The notes under the pieces: generated by a model
What the model was told of the DNA's origin: nothing
What the model saw: only the letters and a program-made list of their open reading frames with translations
Database searches by the model: none
Assembly (NCBI GenBank): GCA_947441745.1
Contig: CANEUJ010000090.1
Location: forward strand, 1 to 6,935
Length of the DNA: 6,935 bases
Direction of reading: 5' to 3'
Source of the DNA: Neisseriaceae bacterium
Lineage (GTDB): Bacteria; Pseudomonadota; Gammaproteobacteria; Burkholderiales; UBA11063
Program-made: the position numbers and the translations under genes
Shown: positions 1 through 6,684 of the stretch, one piece after another
How the letters are laid out: each line of letters begins with the position of its first letter
How positions within the stretch are numbered: the first letter of the stretch is position 1

Positions 1-508
1 ATTCAATTTGTATTATTGGGGCTATTGCATCCGATATTGATTTATTAGCTTCAAAATTATTAGTACGAATACTTAGTAGCTTGGTATCTTCAAGTGATTC
101 GATTTCAATTAATACATTTCCAGCATAGATGAATTTCTTAAACACATTGGGAGATATAATCGATACTACCTCACTTATTTGTCCGAGTTCCAATATCCCA
201 GCGATCCTAGGAAGTAAGTTTTTGCCAAAACTATCTGAAGCTATTAATATATGGGTATAATTTTTACAAATTTCAGCTAGTTGATTAGCTATGTTTTCAA
301 CTAATAAATTACTAAGTGAATGATTATCAATGCTTAATACTTGATTAATATCAGATATTTTAGCAATTTTATTACTTATATTCTGTAAATTGTGTCCAAA
401 AATAATTACATCAACTGGTGCGGATAAAAAACTTGCTGCTCCAAGAGTATTATATAAATTAGGATTGATATTATTATTTACAACATTACTAATAACTAAG
501 GTTTTCAT
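1..508 (-). CDS. etfA: Electron transfer flavoprotein alpha subunit, N-terminal part (3' end outside window)
   Basis: ETF alpha pairs with ETF beta to form a soluble FAD/AMP heterodimer. It takes electrons from acyl-CoA and related dehydrogenases and passes them towards the quinone pool. Translating the minus strand from 508 gives an uninterrupted frame of about 169 codons to the window edge, beginning MKTLVISNVVNN. It has the alternating hydrophobic strands of the alpha-subunit N-terminal domain, including THILIASDSFGKNLLPRIAG, the usual 'D-x-x-GK-x-LxPRxA' stretch. The C-terminal FAD-binding domain would lie beyond base 1, so its integrity cannot be judged. The start is supported by an AGGGAAG ribosome-binding site about 7 bases upstream, inside the end of etfB. 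The ATG shares one base with the etfB stop (TAATG), implying translational coupling and equal expression of the two subunits. Family assignment is firm because the preceding gene is a clear etfB. Confidence 0.9.
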   Translation of the reverse strand, partial: MKTLVISNVVNNNINPNLYNTLGAASFLSAPVDVIIFGHNLQNISNKIAKISDINQVLSIDNHSLSNLLVENIANQLAEICKNYTHILIASDSFGKNLLPRIAGILELGQISEVVSIISPNVFKKFIYAGNVLIEIESLEDTKLLSIRTNNFEANKSISDAIAPIIQIE

Positions 509-1254
509 TATATTGCTTCCCTTATAGTCCCAATTAGCTCATCAAAATTATTTAGCATAGTACATTCTTTTTTAATTTCCCCATCAATAGCTTTGATAAG
601 ACGAGTACTAGGCTTAAATTTGATGTTTAATTCTTCAAGTGTAATTGTATGTATGGGTTTTTTCTTTGCCATCATAAGATCAGGTAATTTAATAAATCTA
701 GGTTCATTAAGATGCAGGTCAGCGGTTAATATAGCAGGAAGTGTGATTTCTAAAGTCTCAGTACCATTCTCAATTTCACGATTAATTGTTGCTTTGTTAT
801 CAACAATATCAACCTTAGATACAAAAGTTCCTTGTGGGTAATTAAGCATTCCAGCTAACATTTGTCCAACTTGGTTAGCGTCATCATCAATAGCTTGTTT
901 ACCCAAAAATACTATATCGGGGCTCTCCATAGCAACTAATTGTTTGAATATTTTAGCAACCATTATCGGCTCTACTTTGTAATTGTCTATATTAACCAAA
1001 ATGGCTCTATCACAGCCACGAGCTAGAGCTGTTCTTAGCGTATCATTACATTTATCATTACCGATAGATACTGCTACTATTTCAGAGGCAATGCCTTGTT
1101 GTTTAAGTTTAACAGCCTCTTCGATAGCATTTTCATCAAAAGGGTTAAGTGACATTTTACTATGTTCAATATCTACATCGCTATAGTCACTTTTGACACG
1201 TACTTTGACATTAGCGTCAACTACACGCTTGGCTCCAACCATAATTTTTATCAT
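508..1254 (-). CDS. etfB: Electron transfer flavoprotein beta subunit
   Basis: This is the beta subunit of the ETF heterodimer, which binds AMP and contacts the partner dehydrogenases. The 248 residues match the usual family length of about 250. Visible landmarks are the N-terminal KRVVDANVKVRVK (9-21), SLNPFDENAIEEAV (35-48), and GKQAIDDDANQVGQM (118-132) in the nucleotide-binding region. NREIENGTETLEITLPAILT (158-177) corresponds to the family signature, and LNEPRF (182-187) is followed by LPDLMMAKKK (190-199). That last stretch aligns with the recognition loop that docks acyl-CoA dehydrogenases in characterised ETFs. The signature has one atypical residue, Asn163, where an acidic residue or Gly is usual. 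The ATG overlaps the wrbA-like stop as ATGA, and an AGGA ribosome-binding site lies 6 bases upstream. It is the middle gene of a wrbA-etfB-etfA operon. The partner dehydrogenases and ETF:quinone oxidoreductase are not in the window, so the physiological donor is unknown. Confidence 0.96.
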   Translation of the reverse strand: MIKIMVGAKRVVDANVKVRVKSDYSDVDIEHSKMSLNPFDENAIEEAVKLKQQGIASEIVAVSIGNDKCNDTLRTALARGCDRAILVNIDNYKVEPIMVAKIFKQLVAMESPDIVFLGKQAIDDDANQVGQMLAGMLNYPQGTFVSKVDIVDNKATINREIENGTETLEITLPAILTADLHLNEPRFIKLPDLMMAKKKPIHTITLEELNIKFKPSTRLIKAIDGEIKKECTMLNNFDELIGTIREAI

Positions 1255-1853
1255 TTTAGATCCTGATTTAATTTTAAGGCAGCTTCTGCTAGAAGTTTGC
1301 CTTGTAATATTGCTAAGTGATGTTCAGTATCACTAATTAATTTATCGTCATTTATTCCCGCCCAATGAGTAACTCCATATGGAGTACCACCGCTAGTGGT
1401 ATTCATTAATTCTGAGTCGGTATATGGTAGTCCAATAATTAGCATTCCATGGTGCATAAGTGGTATCATCATTGATAATAAACACGCTTCCTGACCACCA
1501 TGCAAAGAACCTGATGAAGTAAATACACATGCTGGTTTTCCCGCCAAACTACCGGATAACCATTCACTAGTGCTTCCATCAAGAAAGTATTTTAAAGCTC
1601 CTGCCATATTTCCAAATCGAACTGGTGAACCAAGTGCTAAACCAATACATTCATCCAAATCCTTATAAGTAGCATAAGGTGCACCAGTATCAGGTATTTT
1701 GGGAGCCATTTGTTCACAAATAGTTGATACTGATGGTACGGTTCTGATTCTAGCATTAGCACCATCAACACTATTAATACCACGTGCAATTAGGTGAGCT
1801 AATTTTTGGGTAGCACCATTAACGGAATAATATAAAACTAATATTTCTTTCAT
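1251..1853 (-). CDS. wrbA: WrbA-family FMN-dependent NAD(P)H:quinone oxidoreductase
   Basis: This is a cytoplasmic flavodoxin-fold enzyme. WrbA proteins bind FMN, form tetramers and reduce quinones by two electrons using NAD(P)H, which avoids semiquinone radicals. The 200 residues match the family length. The FMN phosphate loop is YYSVNGAT (8-15). SPVRFGNM (76-83) and TSSGSLHGGQE (112-122) form the other isoalloxazine-binding loops. HHGM (134-137) and GGTPYG (155-160) are also characteristic of WrbA. The phosphate loop reads SVNGAT rather than the SMYGH type of E. coli WrbA, which recalls a branch I associate with betaproteobacteria, so it may be a paralogous subgroup. The start has only a weak GTGA ribosome-binding site 5 bases upstream, but it opens directly on the expected first beta strand. 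It is first in an operon with etfB, overlapping it by four bases, and has an extended -10 promoter upstream. The symbol reflects family membership, not proven orthology. Confidence 0.9.
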   Translation of the reverse strand: MKEILVLYYSVNGATQKLAHLIARGINSVDGANARIRTVPSVSTICEQMAPKIPDTGAPYATYKDLDECIGLALGSPVRFGNMAGALKYFLDGSTSEWLSGSLAGKPACVFTSSGSLHGGQEACLLSMMIPLMHHGMLIIGLPYTDSELMNTTSGGTPYGVTHWAGINDDKLISDTEHHLAILQGKLLAEAALKLNQDLK

Positions 1854-1915
1854 ATTTCACAAAAACCCTAGCAAATAGATATTAAATAAGATACAATTAG
1901 CTACTAATATCCATT

Positions 1916-1924
1916 ATTATACCA
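1916..1924 (-). promoter_or_regulatory. Extended -10 promoter for the wrbA-etfBA operon
   Basis: Read on the minus strand, this is TGGTATAAT: a perfect TATAAT preceded by the TGN extension. I see no good -35 at 17 bases, which is common for extended -10 promoters. Transcription would start near 1909, leaving a leader of about 55 bases before the ATG at 1853. The element lies between two divergent genes. Confidence 0.6.
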
Positions 1925-1956
1925 GTTGTATTTAGTTTTGCGGAAAGTTTAGGAAG

Positions 1957-3246
1957 GTGTATAAAAAGTTTCTTTTGGTTTTGGGGCTAATGTCATTGCC
2001 ATTGGCTGTTGAAGCGGATGAAGGAACACCAGTGCCAGATATAATGCTTATCAATAGCTATAATACGCGTCAAGATGCAGATATATGGGTTCGTATGCGT
2101 CGTGGGTTTCAGTTATCCCATGAGGAGACTAAACTAGTACTATATTATGAGCGTTTGTACACCAAAAATTCCAAAACATTTGCAAGACTTGTGGCTAATG
2201 CTAAACCATATATATATTATATATTGACCCAAACTGAACGTAATGGTATGCCTAGTGAAATTGCTCTTTTACCTGGAGTTGAGAGTACTTTTAATCCAAA
2301 TGCCAAATCATCCTCAAATGCTTATGGAATGTGGCAGTTTGTAGCATCCACAGGTACTAGATTTAATATGGCACAAAATAGTAGCATTGATGAACGTCAG
2401 GATCTAGTAAAATCAACAAATTCCGCACTTAGTTACCTCAATTACCTTCATAAGATTTTTGGTCAATGGGAGCCTGCTATAGGTGCTTACAACTGTGGAG
2501 AAGGTAATATGTATCGAGAAATGGTTAATTCAGGTCAGACTCCAGGAAATATAAATTATGCGAGTTTACATTTACGCACCGAGACTGAGAATTATGTACC
2601 TAAATTAATCGCACTTGCTTCCATTATAGAGAATCCAAGTAAGTTTGGCATTAGTCTTGATGATGTAGAAAACAAGCCCGTTGTTGCGGTAGTAAATCCT
2701 CCAAAACCTATGACTATAAGCCAAATGATAAATCTCGCTGGGATAGATGAAGGAACCTTTAATAAACTAAACCCTCAATATAAAAAAACTAACTATACTG
2801 TTGGTGCTAAAGATCATGTGGTTTTACCCTTATCAAATCAAGTAGTTTATCTAGCAAGTATTGGTAGAAATCAATTCCCAACTCCAATTAACGAAAACGC
2901 AATTGTATTAAGTGTTCAAAATCAAAATAATGAATCATCAGGGGTTGATCTAATAGCACTAGCAGCTACAGGAGATTTAAATAATCAAGAGAGTAATGCC
3001 AATGCTGAATTATCAAGCGTTAAAAACACTAATAATGAGTTGGATAATTTGATTACTGAATTAAATGCACCGCCTCCAGAAATCTTGAATATTAATTATA
3101 CTGTTGCCAATGGAGATACGCTATTTTCGATTGCTAAACGTTTTGGTGAAGATATAAATGAGATAAAACGTCAAAATAATATAGAAGGTAATAGTTTGAC
3201 AGTTGGTGAAAAGATTATTATTAAAACTAGCCAGAATGGTAATTAA
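1957..3246 (+). CDS. mltD: Secreted membrane-bound-type lytic murein transglycosylase D, SLT plus LysM
   Basis: This enzyme cleaves the MurNAc-GlcNAc bond of peptidoglycan in the periplasm, forming 1,6-anhydromuramic ends, and serves wall remodelling. Residues 1-20 are a signal peptide (KK, hydrophobic core, then AVEA before DE). There is no lipobox cysteine, unlike the lipoprotein E. coli MltD. The SLT domain spans about 82-225, with probable catalytic Glu109 in LLPGVESTF, then AYGMWQF (122-128) and AYNCGEG (177-183). Residues 251-291 resemble a degenerate LysM. An Asn/Ser-rich linker (about 305-370) leads to a canonical C-terminal LysM (380-423, YTVANGDTLFSIAKRFGEDI) for glycan binding. The length of 429 is slightly below the E. 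coli protein. The start is GTG, preceded by GGAAAG 9 bases away and AGGA nearer. A stop at 1933-1935 excludes longer versions, and the next possible start (TTG, 1975) would cut the signal peptide. It is monocistronic, divergent from wrbA. I could not assign a clear promoter. Confidence 0.92.
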   Translation: MYKKFLLVLGLMSLPLAVEADEGTPVPDIMLINSYNTRQDADIWVRMRRGFQLSHEETKLVLYYERLYTKNSKTFARLVANAKPYIYYILTQTERNGMPSEIALLPGVESTFNPNAKSSSNAYGMWQFVASTGTRFNMAQNSSIDERQDLVKSTNSALSYLNYLHKIFGQWEPAIGAYNCGEGNMYREMVNSGQTPGNINYASLHLRTETENYVPKLIALASIIENPSKFGISLDDVENKPVVAVVNPPKPMTISQMINLAGIDEGTFNKLNPQYKKTNYTVGAKDHVVLPLSNQVVYLASIGRNQFPTPINENAIVLSVQNQNNESSGVDLIALAATGDLNNQESNANAELSSVKNTNNELDNLITELNAPPPEILNINYTVANGDTLFSIAKRFGEDINEIKRQNNIEGNSLTVGEKIIIKTSQNGN

Positions 3247-3251
3247 GTTTG

Positions 3252-3321
3252 TATGTATGAGTTATTATACATAGCATCAGTTATATACTCATAGAATATT
3301 AAAAATTATAGATTAATTTTT
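3252..3321. terminator. Weak AT-rich inverted repeats in convergent spacer, possible bidirectional terminator
   Basis: The spacer between the convergent mltD and GH76 genes contains three short perfect inverted repeats. TATGTAT 3252-3258 pairs with ATACATA 3267-3273. TATGAGT 3256-3262 pairs with ACTCATA 3287-3293. AAAAATT 3301-3307 pairs with AATTTTT 3315-3321 and spans the GH76 stop codon. The first two share bases and so exclude each other. All stems are AT-rich and 7 bp long, and only the third is associated with a T run. The convergent layout makes a terminator plausible, but none of these is a convincing intrinsic terminator, and such repeats arise easily in AT-rich DNA. Confidence 0.25.
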
Positions 3322-4593
3322 GGTAGAAGGTGCTGTTTTATTCTTCAAATGATGATGTGGTGTTAATGGCTGAACCTTTTGTGGTTTTAACTTATGTGAA
3401 TTAAGCCATGGTCTTTTAGCGTAGGCTTTTACTAATTCTGGTGTTTGCACAAAATTATGATTACCCATCATTAAGTTAGCATCCATAAGATATAAAGCTG
3501 AGAGCTGAGTAACTATATCTGAAGGATTGTACAAAGAACTATCGCTATCAAATTCTATAGGTAGTGACCAAGAAAATGCGTATAGGTTTGATTCACCTTG
3601 GTTAGTGACTAATTTTCCATAATTATTAGTTAGATACCAATTTACATCATTGATAAAATTACCATCGTTAGCTATAAGTGCGAGATAGGCTAGTTCATGG
3701 ACAAATATTCCTTTGAACATAAAAGCATCATCTGCACACACTTTTACATTGGTGCATGGTTCAGTTAGTACCCCACCCATGCTGTAGTTGTACATTGCAC
3801 GTCTAGCAACTTCTTTAGCTTGATTCATTAAAGTTGGATCATTATTAATTTGTGCTAAATCAGCAAGAACACCGAGTAAAACACCGTTGGTATATGTAAA
3901 ATGCCATTCTACTTTCCCCCCGCATTTACCATCTTTTATTTTATAATGGTCTGATACAATAAAATCGCTACTAATTAATCCTGAATCCTCAAACCATTTC
4001 CAAGTAGAGTCAGCATTTTTTTTATATAATTTATTTTTAGTAATCATATATAGCTGTGCATTAAGCCTGATGTATAATTCATTAGCGATACTACCTACTT
4101 GAGTTTTTTTTGCATTCCAATAAATACCACCATTACCACAAATATGTTGAGCACCACGCACACTTATATTATTAACAATATCCTCAGCAGCATACAGATA
4201 GTCTACATTATGCGTTGCTTTGTAGGATGCAATAAAAGCTAGTGCCCACCATCCTTCATCATCAAAATAATCCGCTCCTAGTATGTCATCTTTATTTTTT
4301 TTCATAGTCTTATACATACTATCAGTGTTGCTACTTTCACTTGTTAGCAATTGATAGTCAGCAATTAAGTGTTGGGCATTAGCCCAGTACCAAAAGCCAT
4401 TGCCATCATTAGCCCTACATGCTCCACCTTTTATGCAGTTGCTATCTTGCCAAAGACCACTTCTAGTATCATAAAATTGCATTAATTGAATAATCCCAGC
4501 GTTGAAGTTTTCCGAAACAGATTTAGCATATACATTCGTAGAAAATATACAAAAAAACAATATAACACATAATAATTTTGCTAGAGATAGCAT
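3313..4593 (-). CDS. Secreted glycoside hydrolase family 76 protein, probable endo-alpha-1,6-mannanase
   Basis: GH76 enzymes are (alpha/alpha)6-barrel hydrolases that cut alpha-1,6-mannan backbones, as in yeast wall mannan or actinobacterial lipomannan. Residues 1-23 form a signal peptide (hydrophobic core, then VYA before KS), so the mature protein is exported. FWYWANAQHLIADY (67-80) is an early helical motif. YFDDEGWWALAFI (109-121) carries the paired aspartates, Asp111 and Asp112, that are the catalytic pair in characterised GH76 enzymes. FTYTNGVLLG (232-241) and FKGIFVHEL (293-301) are further family motifs. Mature-region cysteines 53/59 and 280/286 are spaced for local disulfides, fitting an exported protein. 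The C-terminus (about 393-426) is a basic, Pro/His-rich tail with HHH and no recognised sorting signal. The ATG has an AGGA site 7 bases upstream. It is a single-gene unit converging on mltD, with AT-rich codon use like its neighbours. Substrate and endo mode are inferred from the family only. Confidence 0.85.
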   Translation of the reverse strand: MLSLAKLLCVILFFCIFSTNVYAKSVSENFNAGIIQLMQFYDTRSGLWQDSNCIKGGACRANDGNGFWYWANAQHLIADYQLLTSESSNTDSMYKTMKKNKDDILGADYFDDEGWWALAFIASYKATHNVDYLYAAEDIVNNISVRGAQHICGNGGIYWNAKKTQVGSIANELYIRLNAQLYMITKNKLYKKNADSTWKWFEDSGLISSDFIVSDHYKIKDGKCGGKVEWHFTYTNGVLLGVLADLAQINNDPTLMNQAKEVARRAMYNYSMGGVLTEPCTNVKVCADDAFMFKGIFVHELAYLALIANDGNFINDVNWYLTNNYGKLVTNQGESNLYAFSWSLPIEFDSDSSLYNPSDIVTQLSALYLMDANLMMGNHNFVQTPELVKAYAKRPWLNSHKLKPQKVQPLTPHHHLKNKTAPSTKN

Positions 4594-4621
4594 TTTATTT
4601 TCCTAAGAATTTTAAGTATCT

Positions 4622-4649
4622 ATTATACTATATTATATTAGATTGTAAG
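4622..4649 (-). promoter_or_regulatory. Probable promoter of the GH76 gene
   Basis: On the minus strand a perfect TATAAT (4627-4622) lies downstream of CTTACAA (4649-4643), which offers a -35-like hexamer at a spacing of 15-16 bases. Start of transcription would be near 4615, about 22 bases before the ATG and just upstream of its AGGA ribosome-binding site. The surroundings are very AT-rich, with overlapping TATAAT-like strings (another at about 4632-4637), so the exact element is uncertain. Confidence 0.45.
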
Positions 4650-4687
4650 TCTCAAAATCACAGCAACTTTCTTGCCCATATATAGGC

Positions 4688-4693
4688 TATAAT
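4688..4693 (+). promoter_or_regulatory. Candidate -10 element for the alpha/beta hydrolase gene
   Basis: A perfect TATAAT stands 37 bases before the hydrolase ATG. No good -35 sits at the right distance: the TTGCCC at 4672 is too close, and only weak matches occur near 4664-4671. Transcription from here would begin near 4700, just ahead of a seven-codon reading frame starting at 4711. Confidence 0.35.
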
Positions 4694-4710
4694 AATGTGA
4701 TAGAATCTTT

Positions 4711-4734
4711 ATGAAAAGTAAAAATAAGTTATGA
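4711..4734 (+). other. Seven-codon upstream reading frame overlapping the hydrolase start
   Basis: ATG at 4711 opens a frame reading MKSKNKL and then TGA, and this TGA overlaps the hydrolase ATG as ATGA. The hydrolase lacks a good Shine-Dalgarno sequence, so translation of this short frame could deliver ribosomes to it by termination-reinitiation. The short frame has no strong ribosome-binding site either, unless the transcript starts just upstream. Chance is quite possible in DNA this AT-rich. Confidence 0.2.
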
Positions 4735-5516
4735 CAAAAATAGTATTGAGCGATTTAAGTACGAATTATTATGATAATGAAAATCATGGTAAGGCTACTC
4801 TTATATTTATCCATGGTTTGGGTGAGAGTTTAGAGTCTTGGTCATATCAAATAGAAGCTTTTAAAAATGACTATCGTGTTATTGCAGTTGACGTTAGAGG
4901 ACATGGTTTATCTAGTGATGGTGCGGTAGATATTACCATTGAGCAAATGGGGTTGGATATATTGGCATTATTAGATCATCTAAATATTTATGCTGCTCAT
5001 TTTATCGGATTATCAATGGGTGGCATGATTTGCCAAGAGTTAACAAAGAAACATCAATCTCGTATGTTATCTCAGACTCTTGCTAATACCGCAGCATTCC
5101 CAACTGATGCAATTAACCATCCACTCAATCAGATTATAGATCAGGTAAAAAACACCCCGATAGCAACTATGGCTGAATACATAACTAAAAGTAGCCTCCC
5201 AACAGATGCTAGTAAAGGCTTATATAATCATATCTTTAAGATGTTTAAGAATAATCGTCAAATTCCATATGTTGCTGCTACTGCTGCTACATTTTCTATT
5301 GATTTTAGAGATATTCTAGCTGATATTAGAATACCTACATTAATAATAGTTGGAGAGCTAGATATGATAACTCCAGTATGGGCTGCTAAATTTTTACATG
5401 AAAATATTAAGAACTCTAAGTTGGTGATAATAGATGGAGCAGGTCACTTGACTAAGCTCGAAAAACCGTTGCTTTTTAATGAAGCTTTGGTGGGGTTTTT
5501 GCAAAGCCTTAATTAG
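4731..5516 (+). CDS. Alpha/beta-fold hydrolase, 3-oxoadipate enol-lactonase (PcaD)-like
   Basis: This is a cytoplasmic serine hydrolase with no signal peptide. The 261 residues match the single-domain alpha/beta hydrolase family. HGLG (28-31) forms the oxyanion-hole loop, and DVRGHGLS (54-61) is a conserved strand-turn. Ser95 in GLSMGG (93-98) is the nucleophile, Asp211 in GELD (208-211) the acid, and His239 in GAGH (236-239) the base. The GLSMGGM nucleophile elbow and LANTAAFP (117-124) recall enol-lactonases of the beta-ketoadipate pathway. Many esterases and BioH- or RutD-like proteins share this pattern, and no catabolic genes lie alongside, so the substrate is not assigned. The ATG at 4731 lacks a clear ribosome-binding site and overlaps the stop of a seven-codon upstream frame. 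The next gene, ychF, begins 61 bases on and appears to have its own promoter. Confidence 0.88.
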   Translation: MTKIVLSDLSTNYYDNENHGKATLIFIHGLGESLESWSYQIEAFKNDYRVIAVDVRGHGLSSDGAVDITIEQMGLDILALLDHLNIYAAHFIGLSMGGMICQELTKKHQSRMLSQTLANTAAFPTDAINHPLNQIIDQVKNTPIATMAEYITKSSLPTDASKGLYNHIFKMFKNNRQIPYVAATAATFSIDFRDILADIRIPTLIIVGELDMITPVWAAKFLHENIKNSKLVIIDGAGHLTKLEKPLLFNEALVGFLQSLN

Positions 5517-5539
5517 ACTTCTTAGTTTTATGATAAAAT
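5513..5539 (+). promoter_or_regulatory. Probable extended -10 promoter of ychF
   Basis: TGATAAAAT (5531-5539) is a TGN-extended -10 with hexamer TAAAAT. TTAGAC at 5513-5518, overlapping the hydrolase stop codon, can serve as a weak -35 with a 15-base spacer. Transcription would start near 5546, giving a leader of about 30 bases before the ychF ATG. Read-through from the hydrolase gene remains possible, as no terminator is evident between the two. Confidence 0.45.
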
Positions 5540-5577
5540 CTTGTAATCACAAAATAATCCTAAAAGAAAGTTAATTT

Positions 5578-6669
5578 ATGTCTTTAAAATGTGGAATCGT
5601 AGGATTACCTAACGTAGGTAAATCAACATTATTTAATGCTCTTACAAAAGCAGGAATTGCAGCTGAAAATTACCCTTTTTGTACTATTGAACCAAACGTT
5701 GGTATTGTAGAAGTTCCTGATGGTAGGATGGCAGCACTAAGTGCTATCGTAAAACCAGAAAGAATCCAACCTGCTATTGTTGAATTCGTAGATATTGCTG
5801 GACTTGTTGCTGGAGCTAGCAAAGGTGAGGGTTTAGGCAATCAGTTTCTAGCCAATATTCGTGAAACTGACGCGATAGTTAACGTGGTTCGATGTTTTGA
5901 GGATGGTAATGTAATCCACGTAAATGGCAAAGTTGATCCAATTGATGATATTATGGTTATCAATACCGAATTAGCATTAGCTGATATGTCGACTGTCGAA
6001 AAAGCAATTCTCAAAGAAAACAAAAAAGCTCGTTCTGGCGATAAAGATGCCCAAATACTAGTTAGTCTATTAGAAAGAATCCTACCTCACCTAAACGAGG
6101 GTAACCCTGTTAGAACTATGGGTTTAGATAAAGACCAATTAGAGATGATAAAGCCACTTTGTTTATTAACTGCAAAACCAGCTATGTATGTAGCTAACGT
6201 TAGTGATACAGGATTTAGTGATAATCCATATTTAGATAAACTAACTATACATGCTAAAAGTGAAGGTGCACCAATAGTTGCAATTTGTGCGGCTATGGAG
6301 TCTGAAATTGCACAGTTAGAAGATAGTGATAAAATAGAATTTTTAAACGATATGGGACTTAATGAGCCTGGATTAAATCGATTAATAAGAGCTGGTTATT
6401 CACTTCTAGGGTTACAAACTTATTTTACTGCTGGAGTCAAAGAAGTTAGAGCTTGGACGGTTCATATCGGTGCAACTGCACCCCAAGCAGCTGGAGTTAT
6501 TCATACGGATTTTGAACGTGGCTTTATCCGTGCCGAAGTAATTAATTACAATGATTTTATTACCTATAAAGGCGAGAGTGGCTCTAAAGATGCAGGTAAA
6601 ATGCGTCTAGAGGGTAAAGAGTATATCGTTAAAGATGGTGATGTTATGCATTTTCGCTTTAATGTTTAA
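5578..6669 (+). CDS. ychF: Redox-responsive ribosome-binding ATPase/GTPase YchF (OLA1/Obg family)
   Basis: YchF is a near-universal cytoplasmic P-loop NTPase that binds ribosomes. Characterised members hydrolyse ATP in preference to GTP and are linked to stress and redox responses. The full family length of 363 residues is present. The G1 loop is GLPNVGKST (9-17), with the Asn12 that potassium-dependent NTPases use. T36 in PFCTIEPN (33-40) is in switch I, and DIAGL (72-76) is G3. His114 matches the position proposed as catalytic in E. coli YchF. A helical insertion covers about 130-190, and the C-terminal TGS domain spans about 278-361, ending in KDGDVMHFRFNV. The nucleotide-specificity motif, usually NxxE, reads NVSD (207-210). 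The start is supported by AAGAAAG about 7 bases upstream and the exact N-terminus of the family. The pth gene, its E. coli neighbour, is absent here. A symporter gene follows after 15 bases, so the two are probably co-transcribed. Confidence 0.97.
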   Translation: MSLKCGIVGLPNVGKSTLFNALTKAGIAAENYPFCTIEPNVGIVEVPDGRMAALSAIVKPERIQPAIVEFVDIAGLVAGASKGEGLGNQFLANIRETDAIVNVVRCFEDGNVIHVNGKVDPIDDIMVINTELALADMSTVEKAILKENKKARSGDKDAQILVSLLERILPHLNEGNPVRTMGLDKDQLEMIKPLCLLTAKPAMYVANVSDTGFSDNPYLDKLTIHAKSEGAPIVAICAAMESEIAQLEDSDKIEFLNDMGLNEPGLNRLIRAGYSLLGLQTYFTAGVKEVRAWTVHIGATAPQAAGVIHTDFERGFIRAEVINYNDFITYKGESGSKDAGKMRLEGKEYIVKDGDVMHFRFNV

Positions 6670-6684
6670 TTTAGTGAGGAATTT

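Noticed and set aside
593..841. An open plus-strand frame of 82 codons
   Set aside because: It lies wholly antisense to etfB, whose protein is clearly conserved, and it has no ribosome-binding site or recognisable domain. It is a shadow frame.
983..1186. An open plus-strand frame of 67 codons
   Set aside because: It is antisense to the N-terminal half of etfB and the product resembles no family I know. It is a shadow frame.
1854..1956. A plus-strand promoter for mltD in the divergent spacer
   Set aside because: Candidates such as TACAAT (1892-1897) and TATTAT (1915-1920) lack a matching -35, and the second overlaps the stronger wrbA -10 on the other strand. No choice could be defended.
3247..4730. 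The GH76 gene as cargo of a mobile element
   Set aside because: I see no transposase, integrase, tRNA, target-site duplication or long terminal inverted repeats around it, and its base composition looks like that of its neighbours.
5484..5507. Inverted repeat GCTTTG / CAAAGC near the end of the hydrolase gene, considered as a terminator
   Set aside because: The stem is only 6 bp with a 12-base loop, it lies inside the coding sequence, and no T run follows. Chance is more likely.
5541..5552. TTGTAATCACAA, a short inverted repeat upstream of ychF, considered as an operator
   Set aside because: The arms are only 4 bp and no second copy or known regulator site matches. There is too little information to call.
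5841..6023. An open minus-strand frame of 60 codons
   Set aside because: It is antisense to the conserved core of ychF, with no promoter or ribosome-binding site. It is a shadow frame.
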